This document shows positions 54,417 to 61,111 of a DNA stretch of 64,000 nucleotides, in pieces. Positions within the stretch are counted from its first letter, which is position 1, and every line of letters starts with the position of its first letter. The translations under genes and the position numbers were made by a program. A model generated the notes under the pieces. That model searched no databases. It saw nothing but the letters and a program-made list of their open reading frames with translations, and was not told where the DNA came from. Location of the stretch: positions 1 through 64,000 of IMG/VR virus record IMGVR_UViG_3300009151_004315, one strand, 5' to 3'. The stretch comes from a virus.

Positions 54417-54641
54417 TTACCTTTTTAACAACCACATAATATGGGCATTTTTATCGTGCCAACTGTGTTCTAAACTAATTTCACTTGGTCCAGCATAGAT
54501 ACTGGTTAGTCTATAAGCCCACTTTAACCAAATACATTTACCTGACAAATCACAAGTTTCAGGCAACCATGCAAACTTTAAATCTGCACCCAAGTATTTG
54601 TTACGATAGGAGTCATTGATACCCATACTATCTAGTGGCAT
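54417..54641 (-). CDS. Small unknown protein
   Basis: A 74-residue protein from the ATG at 54641, 6 nt after GGAG (MPLDSMGINDSYRNKYLGADLKFAW). It ends ISLEHSWHDKNAHIMWLLKR, similar in shape to the ends of the 54644 and 14287 products. Function unknown. Confidence 0.58.
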   Translation of the reverse strand: MPLDSMGINDSYRNKYLGADLKFAWLPETCDLSGKCIWLKWAYRLTSIYAGPSEISLEHSWHDKNAHIMWLLKR

Positions 54642-54643
54642 AA

Positions 54644-54886
54644 CTATCTCCATCGTAACATAAAATGAATATAATCTTTCTCATCTGTGAATTTGAACGT
54701 AGTTTCAAATCCATCATCTTGTGTATCTTTATATTCATACGTCCACCTAGATTTTGTTCTACCAGGACCAAAAGTATCAACACACCAATCTAATGGATTA
54801 TTTTTATCTCTTATAGAACCGTCTGGTCCCATATAGTGTTTCCAATAATCCCAAGATAATAAAGCAATGTGTTGATATTTTTTCAT
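54644..54886 (-). CDS. Small unknown protein
   Basis: An 80-residue protein from the ATG at 54886 (MKKYQHIALLSWDYWKHYMGPDG), chosen for its ATGA overlap with queE; a GTG start nine bases upstream is less likely. The ending TFKFTDEKDYIHFMLRWR resembles the end of the 14287 protein. Function unknown. Confidence 0.6.
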   Translation of the reverse strand: MKKYQHIALLSWDYWKHYMGPDGSIRDKNNPLDWCVDTFGPGRTKSRWTYEYKDTQDDGFETTFKFTDEKDYIHFMLRWR

Positions 54887-55731
54887 GTGCCCCACTCGTT
54901 TTTGAAAAGAGGTACTTGAAGTCTATCACTGTACCGATAACCACGATTCATTGCTTCAATAGCAACATTCTTAGCATTTAAGTTATACAATGATTCTACA
55001 CCACCGCAAGGCATGAAGTATACAGGGCCTCTGAATCCACCATTACGAAATTCTAGTACAGCTTTGTCTGCTTCAATTGCATCTTCACTAGTAGCAATAA
55101 CAAACTTAAGATACACAAAGCCAATACTTTCATATTGACGAATGATGTTAGGACAAATTGCTTCACTCCACTTCTCGCCACTGATACTTAGTTTAGGACT
55201 AACACTAAATGTTAATGCATTCTTTTCTCTGTTAATCTTCCATTGTTGTAGATAGATTGATAGGTCTTGACTTAGTTCTTGTGTACCATTAGTTTCAAAA
55301 GTAATCTCTTTGAGACCTCTCATTTTTTCGTTTGAAAGTAATTCTGGATATGCTCTTTGCCATCCAAGAAGAGGTTCACCACCAGTGATAACAAGGTGCT
55401 CATCCATCCAGCGACCGTGAGGAAGGATAGTAAGAATAGAGTCAACAATAGAAACGGTACTGAGCATAGGACTAAGATGCTTAAATCTAGAGTCCCACGA
55501 GGCGTAGGAATCGCAACCTGTACTGACAAGCGGTAAGGATTTATAATCTGTATAATCTTGTGCTTTAATCGCAATAACATCTCTTTCACTACTCAATTCT
55601 CCTTTATTCATGCCGAAGCCACCACACGTAAAATTGCATCCATATGTTCTAAGGAAAATACTTGGTACTCCGATATATCGGCCTTCTCCTTGTATACTAT
55701 AAAAAAGTTCACTTACTTTTATGCTTGTCAT
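54883..55731 (-). CDS. queE: 7-carboxy-7-deazaguanine synthase QueE (radical SAM), phage form with insert
   Basis: A 282-residue radical-SAM enzyme. Recognised: VSELFYSIQGEGRYIGVPSIF (CPH4/SAM entry), cluster cysteines C32 and C36 in GCNFTCGGFG, and a third Cys (C73) in STGCDSYASW after an insert of about 34 residues. VITGGEPLLG and ITFETNGTQ follow. It makes CDG from CPH4 in the preQ0 pathway, with FolE and QueD encoded nearby. The wide gap between the second and third Cys departs from the usual close CxxxCxxC spacing. The first ~17 codons encode the same peptide as a stump at 56320-56373, with different codons. The start lies inside the HNH gene end. Confidence 0.9.
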   Translation of the reverse strand: MTSIKVSELFYSIQGEGRYIGVPSIFLRTYGCNFTCGGFGMNKGELSSERDVIAIKAQDYTDYKSLPLVSTGCDSYASWDSRFKHLSPMLSTVSIVDSILTILPHGRWMDEHLVITGGEPLLGWQRAYPELLSNEKMRGLKEITFETNGTQELSQDLSIYLQQWKINREKNALTFSVSPKLSISGEKWSEAICPNIIRQYESIGFVYLKFVIATSEDAIEADKAVLEFRNGGFRGPVYFMPCGGVESLYNLNAKNVAIEAMNRGYRYSDRLQVPLFKNEWGT

Positions 55732-56272
55732 TAATATGTTCTTTCAAATCATTCATTGATATATAGAGTTTTTCACAAATGAAGCCCTCTTTCTTTCGTT
55801 TACTATCGGATAAGCACCATCCCCTAATAGTTGTCTCATGTACATCGTAATATTTAGCCGCATGCCCCATTGAAGGGAATATACCATCAGGCGTAGTCAC
55901 CATCATTTTCCAATTAGGTCTATCATTGTGAATTATACGTTCAATTGAATCTAAAACTGCAGGTACCTTATAGTCTCTTTTTAAGTATTCTACTGCATTT
56001 AACAGATTTTGTAAATCATCTTGGAACTTCCCGAGAGCCATATTACAGTTGGTGCAAAGTAAACCTCTTACTTTTTTTGTAACATGACAATGATCCACTG
56101 CTAAATCCCTATTACATATATCAAGTTTATTACAAATCGCACAGCCATGATTTTGTTCTACCAACATTGCTTCGTACTGGTCGGCATTAATTCCAAAATC
56201 TTTCATCAAATCTGACCTTTTTCGGCGTTTGTTAGTTCGTTCTTTACTATTGAGTGTTTTTTGCTTAATCAT
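55709..56272 (-). CDS. HNH/endonuclease-VII-type homing endonuclease inserted at queE
   Basis: A 187-residue protein. A basic N-terminus (NKRRKRSDLMKDFG) is followed by an endonuclease VII-type core: YEAMLVEQNHGCAICNK, LAVDHCHVTKKVRGLLCTNCNMALGKF, with zinc cysteines and catalytic D-H. Residues ~125-165 (VTTPDGIFPSMGHAAKYYDVHETTIRGWC) form a NUMOD-type helix-turn-helix used by homing endonucleases to bind their site. Its stop lies 23 nt inside the present queE start. Upstream, after a late-type box, lies a stump of the original queE start. This is the pattern of a free-standing homing endonuclease that entered queE. Confidence 0.9.
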   Translation of the reverse strand: MIKQKTLNSKERTNKRRKRSDLMKDFGINADQYEAMLVEQNHGCAICNKLDICNRDLAVDHCHVTKKVRGLLCTNCNMALGKFQDDLQNLLNAVEYLKRDYKVPAVLDSIERIIHNDRPNWKMMVTTPDGIFPSMGHAAKYYDVHETTIRGWCLSDSKRKKEGFICEKLYISMNDLKEHINDKHKSK

Positions 56273-56289
56273 TATTATCTCCTTATATG

Positions 56290-56297
56290 TATTTATA
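56290..56297 (-). promoter_or_regulatory. T4-like late promoter box, exact TATAAATA, for the HNH gene
   Basis: TATAAATA on the minus strand, followed 9 nt later by AAGGAG and the ATG at 56272. The promoter came with, or was formed by, the insertion. Confidence 0.6.
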
Positions 56298-56319
56298 CAA
56301 GGTGACGGTAGAGTAAGAT

Positions 56320-56373
56320 TTAACCCTCTCCTTGGATGCTATAAAATAATTCTGATACTTTTAAATGATTCAT
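56320..56373 (-). pseudogene. Stump of the original queE 5' end
   Basis: ATG plus 16 codons and a stop encode MNHLKVSELFYSIQGEG, the same KVSELFYSIQGEG that begins the intact queE. Six of those 13 codons differ, all silently. The ATG overlaps the stop of the 56370 gene (ATGA), as expected for the native queE position in the operon. The insertion point is therefore after the GEG codon. Confidence 0.88.
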
Positions 56374-56588
56374 TTGATTTTTAAATTGTAATTTTTTAAA
56401 ATAACTTCAGCGTATGTACCGCCACCTTGTTTATAAACACCATTAACTTGCTTTGCACAATCCCTGATTAATAGTTCAGCAAACTTTTCAATACTTTCTT
56501 CATCATCAGTTTGACCTGCGACAGATGCTCGTTTGAGCGCCCAGTCAAAACCTGCTTCTTTTGCCAGGTCTTCTATTTTTTTATTCAT
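56370..56588 (-). CDS. FAELIV-family small protein
   Basis: A 72-residue paralogue (KKIEDLAKEAGFDWALKRASVAGQ, SIEKFAELLIRDCAKQVNGVYKQGGGTYAEVILKNYNLKIK). It shares the F-A-E-L-(I/L)-x-x-C helix with four other small proteins in the window. Its stop overlaps the queE stump. Function unknown. Confidence 0.68.
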   Translation of the reverse strand: MNKKIEDLAKEAGFDWALKRASVAGQTDDEESIEKFAELLIRDCAKQVNGVYKQGGGTYAEVILKNYNLKIK

Positions 56589-56591
56589 ATA

Positions 56592-56783
56592 TTACCAATG
56601 ATGTAAAGTGTTTGCTATGATGAAACAACATGTTATCACATGTAGCACCACCCAGAAAGTTTTTAGGAACAATGCGATTTTTGCTTCACCTAATGTAAGA
56701 ATAGGTACATCAGGCCTGTCATCATCGGTATTACCCATTAGATGACCGGTTGCTCTTGCCCATATTTTTTCTAAGCTATTCAT
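56592..56783 (-). CDS. Small membrane protein
   Basis: A 63-residue protein with a soluble N-terminus (NSLEKIWARATGHLMGNTDDDRPDVPILTLGEAK) and one C-terminal membrane helix (FLKTFWVVLHVITCCFIIANTL). It shares one base with the psiE-like gene. Function unknown. Confidence 0.62.
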   Translation of the reverse strand: MNSLEKIWARATGHLMGNTDDDRPDVPILTLGEAKIALFLKTFWVVLHVITCCFIIANTLHHW

Positions 56784-57199
56784 TAAGCTACCTCGTCTTT
56801 ATTGTTGTTAGGATATTTTGCACTAGTATATCTAATAACTAATACGCTTATTGCGATAACAAATGTAGAGCCGGCTACAGCTAACATTTCAATAACATTG
56901 ATTGGCTGATGACTCATTATATCTACCATATGCCGTGTCAGTGCTGTTATTGCAATGTATAGCAGGAACCTGACAGGCATATGATTGGTCTTGAAATAAA
57001 TGCCCACCATTGCACCTATTTCCAAATAGATAAACATTAATAACAAGTCACCGACTGTTGCGTGATGTTTTTGAAACATTTCAGCGAAGGTCCAACCGGC
57101 AGCCCATACTGTTGCGGCACCGATACCAAACAATGCAAGCCTATGAAATATGTCTACTAAGGTATGTCCTACCTTATCTACCATTTCTGTTTTCAACAT
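56783..57199 (-). CDS. PsiE-family membrane protein (phosphate-starvation-inducible E)
   Basis: A 138-residue protein with four membrane helices. The PsiE signature DLLLMFIYLEIGAMVGIYFKTNHMPVRFLLYIAITALTRHMVD lies in the middle, and the helices run near residues 20-40, 48-68, 78-95 and 104-125. PsiE is made by bacteria under phosphate limitation; its activity is unknown. Phages in low-phosphate waters often carry pho-regulon genes. It shares one base with queD and another with the next gene. The role here is inferred from the family only. Confidence 0.88.
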   Translation of the reverse strand: MLKTEMVDKVGHTLVDIFHRLALFGIGAATVWAAGWTFAEMFQKHHATVGDLLLMFIYLEIGAMVGIYFKTNHMPVRFLLYIAITALTRHMVDIMSHQPINVIEMLAVAGSTFVIAISVLVIRYTSAKYPNNNKDEVA

Positions 57200-57681
57200 T
57201 ATTCAAACTCTCTATCTTCACGATGACCGCCACGTCCTGCCATGTTGCTATCAGTCTCACGTACCTCTACTCTACAGCACCATACACGTTTAGCTTCTTC
57301 GCTACCACAGTTGGGTAAGAAGATTGTGTTGATGTATTCATATAAAAAGTCAGCAATACCTTCACAACCAGTGCGTTCTACTTCTGTGATCTTTGCTAGT
57401 TTCAATCTACCTAGTTCTAATAGATGTTCACGCATTGGGTCATCTTGTGCGACTAATAATGTATGGTCAAACCATTCTTCTAGTTTATCTTTGAGTGGGC
57501 GTAGTCCACCAAAATCAGTTACCCAGTTACGGGCATCCAATGTATCAGCTTCAAACTCAAAGTGAAAACTCATAGCATAGCCATGAATTAAATTACAATG
57601 ACTGTCAGCACGCCATTGACGATATGCGACAGGACCTATTTGTCTGTATGTCTTTGTTGAAAAGAATTTTTTGTTTGCCAT
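57199..57681 (-). CDS. queD: 6-carboxytetrahydropterin synthase QueD
   Basis: A 160-residue T-fold enzyme. Recognised: RQWRADSHCNLIHGYAMSFHFEFEA (catalytic Cys region and zinc site), VTDFGGLRPLK, FDHTLLV, GCEGIADFLYEYINTIF and CRVEVRETDSNMAG. It turns dihydroneopterin triphosphate, the FolE product, into 6-carboxytetrahydropterin for QueE. The usual H-G-H zinc motif reads H-G-Y, a variation to note. A sigma-70 promoter (TTTACA-17-TATAAT) lies just upstream. The enzyme is otherwise complete. Confidence 0.93.
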   Translation of the reverse strand: MANKKFFSTKTYRQIGPVAYRQWRADSHCNLIHGYAMSFHFEFEADTLDARNWVTDFGGLRPLKDKLEEWFDHTLLVAQDDPMREHLLELGRLKLAKITEVERTGCEGIADFLYEYINTIFLPNCGSEEAKRVWCCRVEVRETDSNMAGRGGHREDREFE

Positions 57682-57698
57682 GTTTTCTCCTATGTTGT

Positions 57699-57727
57699 AT
57701 TATAGCATAGGCGGCAGAGTTTGTAAA
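57699..57727 (-). promoter_or_regulatory. Sigma-70 promoter for queD (TTTACA-17-TATAAT)
   Basis: Minus-strand promoter overlapping the 3' end of the sulfotransferase-like gene, 18 nt before the queD ATG. Confidence 0.75.
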
Positions 57728-58461
57728 GCGGGAGTGACGCCAAGACCGCTACTTTTATTTAACAAAAAACCCATAACCTCTTCTTTATTAAGAATTAAAT
57801 TAAATGGATCAGTTTTAATAGATTTTTCTCCTAAATATTTGAATTTTGTATTGTAGATTTTTTCCATGTCTGAATAGATAGATTCATATTTTACTTTTTT
57901 ATATTCAATATTGTGTAATATTATAGACAAATTCTTTTCCCATAATAGGTGACTATTATAAATTTCAGTTAATCCATTATTCAGACGATTAATATCAATT
58001 GTTGCAGGTTCATTGATTTCACTATTGATTCCAAATACGTTTTTTAGGTTGTTAGCATATGAGCGGGCAATCATAAAACTTAACAATTGTTCTTTAATAT
58101 CTCTTGTCAATGTGATAAATTCAAAACCTATATTTTTTAACTCTATTATTATTTTAGATAATGTTTCCTTATCATAATGATCCATCAAAAAAATTCTTAC
58201 AGTTAATGATTGGTTTATATTTGTATTTTTTAATAAATTAAGTCGTTCTTCAAATCCTTCAAATATTTTAAAGTTTGAAGGAATGCTAGCAAAATTCTTT
58301 AATCTTATATTATTGTCATCATCAGTCACATATTCACTGCGATTCCAATTTTCAAAATACTCGCCCAATTGAAAGCTTGATTTTATTTCTCCGGATAATT
58401 TTTCACACAATTGACTACCTGTTCTGGGTAAACAAATAATACATGTTCTGTTGCCGTTCAT
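57700..58461 (-). CDS. Sulfotransferase-like P-loop protein
   Basis: A 253-residue protein that opens with TCIICLPRTGSQLCEKLSGEI, a PAPS-binding P-loop of the sulfotransferase type (x-x-P-R-T/S-G-S/T). Later blocks (TLTRDIKEQLLSFMIARSYANN) fit the 3'-phosphate site R...S. It would move a sulfate group to a sugar or other acceptor, or the fold may be reused. It is coupled to the nucleotidyltransferase at 58458, and an APS-kinase-like gene (58803), whose family makes PAPS, is next. The substrate is unknown. Confidence 0.75.
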   Translation of the reverse strand: MNGNRTCIICLPRTGSQLCEKLSGEIKSSFQLGEYFENWNRSEYVTDDDNNIRLKNFASIPSNFKIFEGFEERLNLLKNTNINQSLTVRIFLMDHYDKETLSKIIIELKNIGFEFITLTRDIKEQLLSFMIARSYANNLKNVFGINSEINEPATIDINRLNNGLTEIYNSHLLWEKNLSIILHNIEYKKVKYESIYSDMEKIYNTKFKYLGEKSIKTDPFNLILNKEEVMGFLLNKSSGLGVTPALQTLPPML

Positions 58462-58784
58462 TTTAATCCTAAATTTTTCCTAATTTTAGTTGCACTGATA
58501 TTATGTGTAGCATCATCAAATATTTCTTGCTCAATCTTATAACCAACATCACGACCGTATGTAATATTCACAATGTTTGGTACAATTTGAATTTCGTATT
58601 GACCTTGATATAACATATCTAAGTCACGTTTAATAAAACTTTTAACTTGTTCGATGGCAAATGGATTACTTCCTTGCCAACCTTGACAGTCACGTATTTG
58701 TATAACTACTTGCCCAGTCTTAGCAATAGCCCGTTCAAACAACTTACGATGTCCTTCATGCCATGGTTGCCAACGACCTAGCAT
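58458..58784 (-). CDS. Nucleotidyltransferase (HxGH type)
   Basis: A 108-residue short nucleotidyltransferase: GRWQPWHEGHRKLF with the HxGH motif at residues 9-12 and a closing THNISATKIRKNLGLK like the ISSTxxR motif. PNIVNITYGRDVGYKIE lies between. It transfers a nucleotide to a phosphate-bearing compound. Such proteins occur beside APS-kinase-like genes in cyanophage-type genomes. The acceptor is unknown. Confidence 0.82.
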   Translation of the reverse strand: MLGRWQPWHEGHRKLFERAIAKTGQVVIQIRDCQGWQGSNPFAIEQVKSFIKRDLDMLYQGQYEIQIVPNIVNITYGRDVGYKIEQEIFDDATHNISATKIRKNLGLK

Positions 58785-58802
58785 CTGTACTGTTTCTTTC
58801 TG

Positions 58803-59252
58803 CTAATCAAACACTGGTCTGCGTCTATTATCTAATATGTGTGCGGCAATAAACTCACCCCACTTTTCACCTTTTTGTTCAGTAATTCTAAAGTCATATA
58901 CTTCTGGTGGGATAAATGCTTTGTTAGTATCGTCAAATCTACCTTTATCAATAGTATCAACCCATACAGTCCAATCTGCTTTAAAGTTATTACGCATTTC
59001 AACTAATGGTGCAACAAAGTCACATATAACATAATCACATTCAATCATATTATCTGCTAGTTCACGCATACGTAAACTTTGACGAACACGACCTTCTGTG
59101 CTAAAGTCCCAATCGTTATACTTTTTTCGTACATCGTCAGCATTTAGCCAACCTACTTTTTTCTTATCCGCTTGTAGGTGCTCTACAATATGTTGTGCTA
59201 TATAAGTTTTACCTGCGCCAGGCAGGCCCATTACTAATATTCTTTTAGGCAT
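58803..59252 (-). CDS. APS-kinase-like P-loop kinase
   Basis: A 149-residue kinase with Walker A GLPGAGKTYIAQHIVEHL, then VGWLNADDVRKKYNDWDFSTEGRVRQSLRMRELAD, close to adenylylsulfate kinase (CysC), and CDYVICDFVAPLVEMRNNF. APS kinases make PAPS, the donor for sulfotransferases; other family members phosphorylate small metabolites. A role in PAPS supply fits the sulfotransferase-like gene two genes downstream, but a sugar/polyol kinase is possible. It overlaps the cytidylyltransferase gene by 8 nt. Confidence 0.82.
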   Translation of the reverse strand: MPKRILVMGLPGAGKTYIAQHIVEHLQADKKKVGWLNADDVRKKYNDWDFSTEGRVRQSLRMRELADNMIECDYVICDFVAPLVEMRNNFKADWTVWVDTIDKGRFDDTNKAFIPPEVYDFRITEQKGEKWGEFIAAHILDNRRRPVFD

Positions 59253-59730
59253 TTTTGTTTTTCTCCGCTTCTGCTACACGTTTGCGTAGACTTGAACTGC
59301 TAAAACTATGGTCACGTTTGTTAAATATAACCTGTACACCACGGCCTGCACCCTCATTACGTCCGGTAAAATTCTTATCCTCATACTCTGTACCCAAAAT
59401 ACGAACATCTAACGGTAGAATCAATAACAAGTCAATTAAGTCTTGTTCAGTTTGATATACCACTACTTCATCAACATAGCGACAAGCCGCAAGTTGAATC
59501 TGTCGTTCTACAATACTTTGAATAGGTTTATTCTTAGTATCAGGTCTATCAATGGTTGGATCGGTTTGTAGCCCACAAATCAAGTAATCACAATGATTTT
59601 TTGCTTCACTTAACATAGCAACGTGACCTGCATGAAGCATATCAAATGTGCTAAAAGTAATACCAATCTTTTTACCCTGTGCTTTTAATTCTTTAATATG
59701 ATTGAAAATCATTTTGAAAGTGTTCTCCAC
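59245..59730 (-). CDS. Glycerol-3-phosphate cytidylyltransferase-like (TagD/RfaE-C family)
   Basis: A 161-residue nucleotidyltransferase with GITFSTFDMLHAGHVAMLSEAK (HxGH motif), ICGLQTDPTIDRPDTKNKPIQSIVERQIQLAACRYVDEVVVY, and RDHSFSSSSLRKRV near the end. Relatives activate glycerol-3-phosphate, heptose-phosphate or ethanolamine-phosphate with CTP. With the kinase and second nucleotidyltransferase it forms an activation cassette. It overlaps the 59709 gene by 22 nt. The substrate is not readable. Confidence 0.88.
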   Translation of the reverse strand: MENTFKMIFNHIKELKAQGKKIGITFSTFDMLHAGHVAMLSEAKNHCDYLICGLQTDPTIDRPDTKNKPIQSIVERQIQLAACRYVDEVVVYQTEQDLIDLLLILPLDVRILGTEYEDKNFTGRNEGAGRGVQVIFNKRDHSFSSSSLRKRVAEAEKNKNA

Positions 59731-59945
59731 ATTTTAGTTTGTTCATGTTCTTTTAAGAATTCATCCTCACCCGTAAATGTAGGTGCATCATTCATAATCT
59801 CATCCAATAACCATTTCAATTTATGTAAATCTTTTTTGATTTCAAATGTAGTAAATCCATCGTTATACGGACTGTGAAGTTCTACACCTGCAATGTAGAT
59901 TTGATGATGTACACTATTATAATCCATTGGTTTTTTAAATCCCAT
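59709..59945 (-). CDS. Small unknown protein
   Basis: A 78-residue protein from the ATG at 59945, which overlaps the folE stop (TAATG). It has GFKKPMDYNSVHHQIYIAGVELHSPYNDGFTTFEIKKDL and an acidic helical end. The direct coupling to folE may mean a link to deazaguanine metabolism, but no motif supports it. Confidence 0.6.
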   Translation of the reverse strand: MGFKKPMDYNSVHHQIYIAGVELHSPYNDGFTTFEIKKDLHKLKWLLDEIMNDAPTFTGEDEFLKEHEQTKMWRTLSK

Positions 59946-60625
59946 TATTTGCAACCTTTATTTGCAATCTGCAAAAACTCTTGTCTTGCGGCTGGATCTG
60001 TTTTGAATCCACCACCTAGACGGCAGGTAGTTGTACTTGAACCAGTATCTTCTACACCTCGGGCCGCAACACAATAATGCCTGGCATCAATCATTACAGC
60101 TACATCTTCTGTTTCTAGTATATAACATAGTGAATGAAAAATTTGTTCAGTTAATCGTTCTTGTATTTGCGGGCGCTTACTGAAATATTCTACTATACGG
60201 TTGATTTTACTAAGGCCTAGTACCTTATCCTTTGGTACATAAGCAACGGTAGCCAAACCCGCAATAGTAATAAAATGATGTTCACATGAACTTTGTACAT
60301 TGACATTGCGTTCAACAACCATTTCATTATATTTCATTTTATTTTCTACAGTAGTACATTTTGGAAATGCTTCATAATCTAGTCCGTAGAAAATTTCATT
60401 TACATACATCTTAGCAACACGCTTGGGTGTCTCAATTAGACTATCATCAGATAAATCTAAACCAAGATATTGCATAATAATAGTGAAGTGTTCTTCAATA
60501 CGATCAATCTTATCTTTTCTGTCTAAGTTGTTTGGCAATGTAGGAGTCTCAACTCCCATTTTGACTAAGTGCTGATGCACTTGTTGACCCAACTCTGGAT
60601 CTGTTTTTGTTTTATTATAACTCAT
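59945..60625 (-). CDS. folE: GTP cyclohydrolase I FolE
   Basis: A 226-residue protein from the ATG at 60625, 8 nt after AAAGGAAGG. It contains the type-I signature: [35 protein letters not shown] (zinc Cys and His), [30 protein letters not shown], and [12 protein letters not shown] with the second zinc Cys. It opens GTP to dihydroneopterin triphosphate, the start of both folate and preQ0 pathways. With QueD and QueE here, preQ0 for DNA or tRNA modification is the likely aim. A perfect 9-bp palindrome and a late-type box lie upstream. Confidence 0.96.
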   Translation of the reverse strand: MSYNKTKTDPELGQQVHQHLVKMGVETPTLPNNLDRKDKIDRIEEHFTIIMQYLGLDLSDDSLIETPKRVAKMYVNEIFYGLDYEAFPKCTTVENKMKYNEMVVERNVNVQSSCEHHFITIAGLATVAYVPKDKVLGLSKINRIVEYFSKRPQIQERLTEQIFHSLCYILETEDVAVMIDARHYCVAARGVEDTGSSTTTCRLGGGFKTDPAARQEFLQIANKGCK

Positions 60626-60660
60626 AGATAACCTTCCTTTGTGATGGTTTTGTTTTGATA

Positions 60661-60684
60661 TTGTGTTACCATTGTGTAACACAA
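60661..60684. repeat. Perfect 9-bp inverted repeat upstream of folE
   Basis: TTGTGTTAC, six bases, GTAACACAA, between a GATAAATA box and the folE start. As DNA it is an operator-like palindrome; as RNA it is a stable 9-bp hairpin near the 5' end of the folE mRNA. Confidence 0.75.
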
Positions 60685-60685
60685 G

Positions 60686-60693
60686 TATTTATC
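60686..60693 (-). promoter_or_regulatory. T4-like late promoter box (GATAAATA) upstream of folE
   Basis: GATAAATA on the minus strand, overlapping the stop of the 60692 gene, about 60 nt before the folE ATG. Confidence 0.5.
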
Positions 60694-60904
60694 ACTTTGT
60701 TTTAGCAACTGATTTTTTTGATTTAGCCTTAACTGCAGGCTTCATATTAGCTAATTCTACACTAGCACAAGCTTCACGCACCTCATTAACTAATGCGTCC
60801 CAATCCCATTTTAATTCAGTACGACCATCAGGAAAAGTAGTCACAGTTAAGTGACTACCTTTAACTACTGTTGGTTCTGCAGGTTGAATTTTCTTGCGAG
60901 CCAT
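60692..60904 (-). CDS. Small basic protein
   Basis: A 70-residue protein (ARKKIQPAEPTVVKGSHLTVTTFPDGRTELKWDWDALVNEVREACASVEL) with a Lys-rich tail (VKAKSKKSVAK). It has a beta-hairpin then a helix. It follows the histone-like gene by 2 nt and may share its nucleic-acid context. Function unknown. Confidence 0.62.
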   Translation of the reverse strand: MARKKIQPAEPTVVKGSHLTVTTFPDGRTELKWDWDALVNEVREACASVELANMKPAVKAKSKKSVAKTK

Positions 60905-60906
60905 GG

Positions 60907-61101
60907 TTAAGCCTTAGCTTTTGCTTCTGCTCTTGCGGCTTTTTCTGCTGTAATTTCATTACGGCGAGCCTTAACTGCTTTAGCTAGTTCTGCTAATGCT
61001 TTACGTGCCCTAGTACCGGCGGCTGCATTACCCTTGTTAAATTTATCGTTCTCAGCATTGTATGCTTCTAAACTATTTTCAATATCATTTTGTGCGCTCA
61101 T
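60907..61101 (-). CDS. Histone H1-like (Hc1-type) protein
   Basis: A 64-residue protein from the ATG at 61101 (AAGGAG before it). A helical, Lys/Ala-rich second half (GNAAAGTRARKALAELAKAVKARRNEITAEKAARAEAKAKA) has the GTRARKAL-LxKxxKxxRxEI pattern of Hc1 chromatin proteins. Such proteins bind and compact DNA; phage copies may coat phage or host DNA. It lies 10 nt after the glycosyltransferase gene. Confidence 0.72.
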   Translation of the reverse strand: MSAQNDIENSLEAYNAENDKFNKGNAAAGTRARKALAELAKAVKARRNEITAEKAARAEAKAKA

Positions 61102-61111
61102 AATTTTCTCC

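Noticed and set aside
55690-56320. Group I intron carrying the HNH gene in queE
   Set aside because: The downstream gene repeats the first codons of queE in recoded form, so splicing would duplicate the peptide; no intron core (P/Q/R/S) was recognised.
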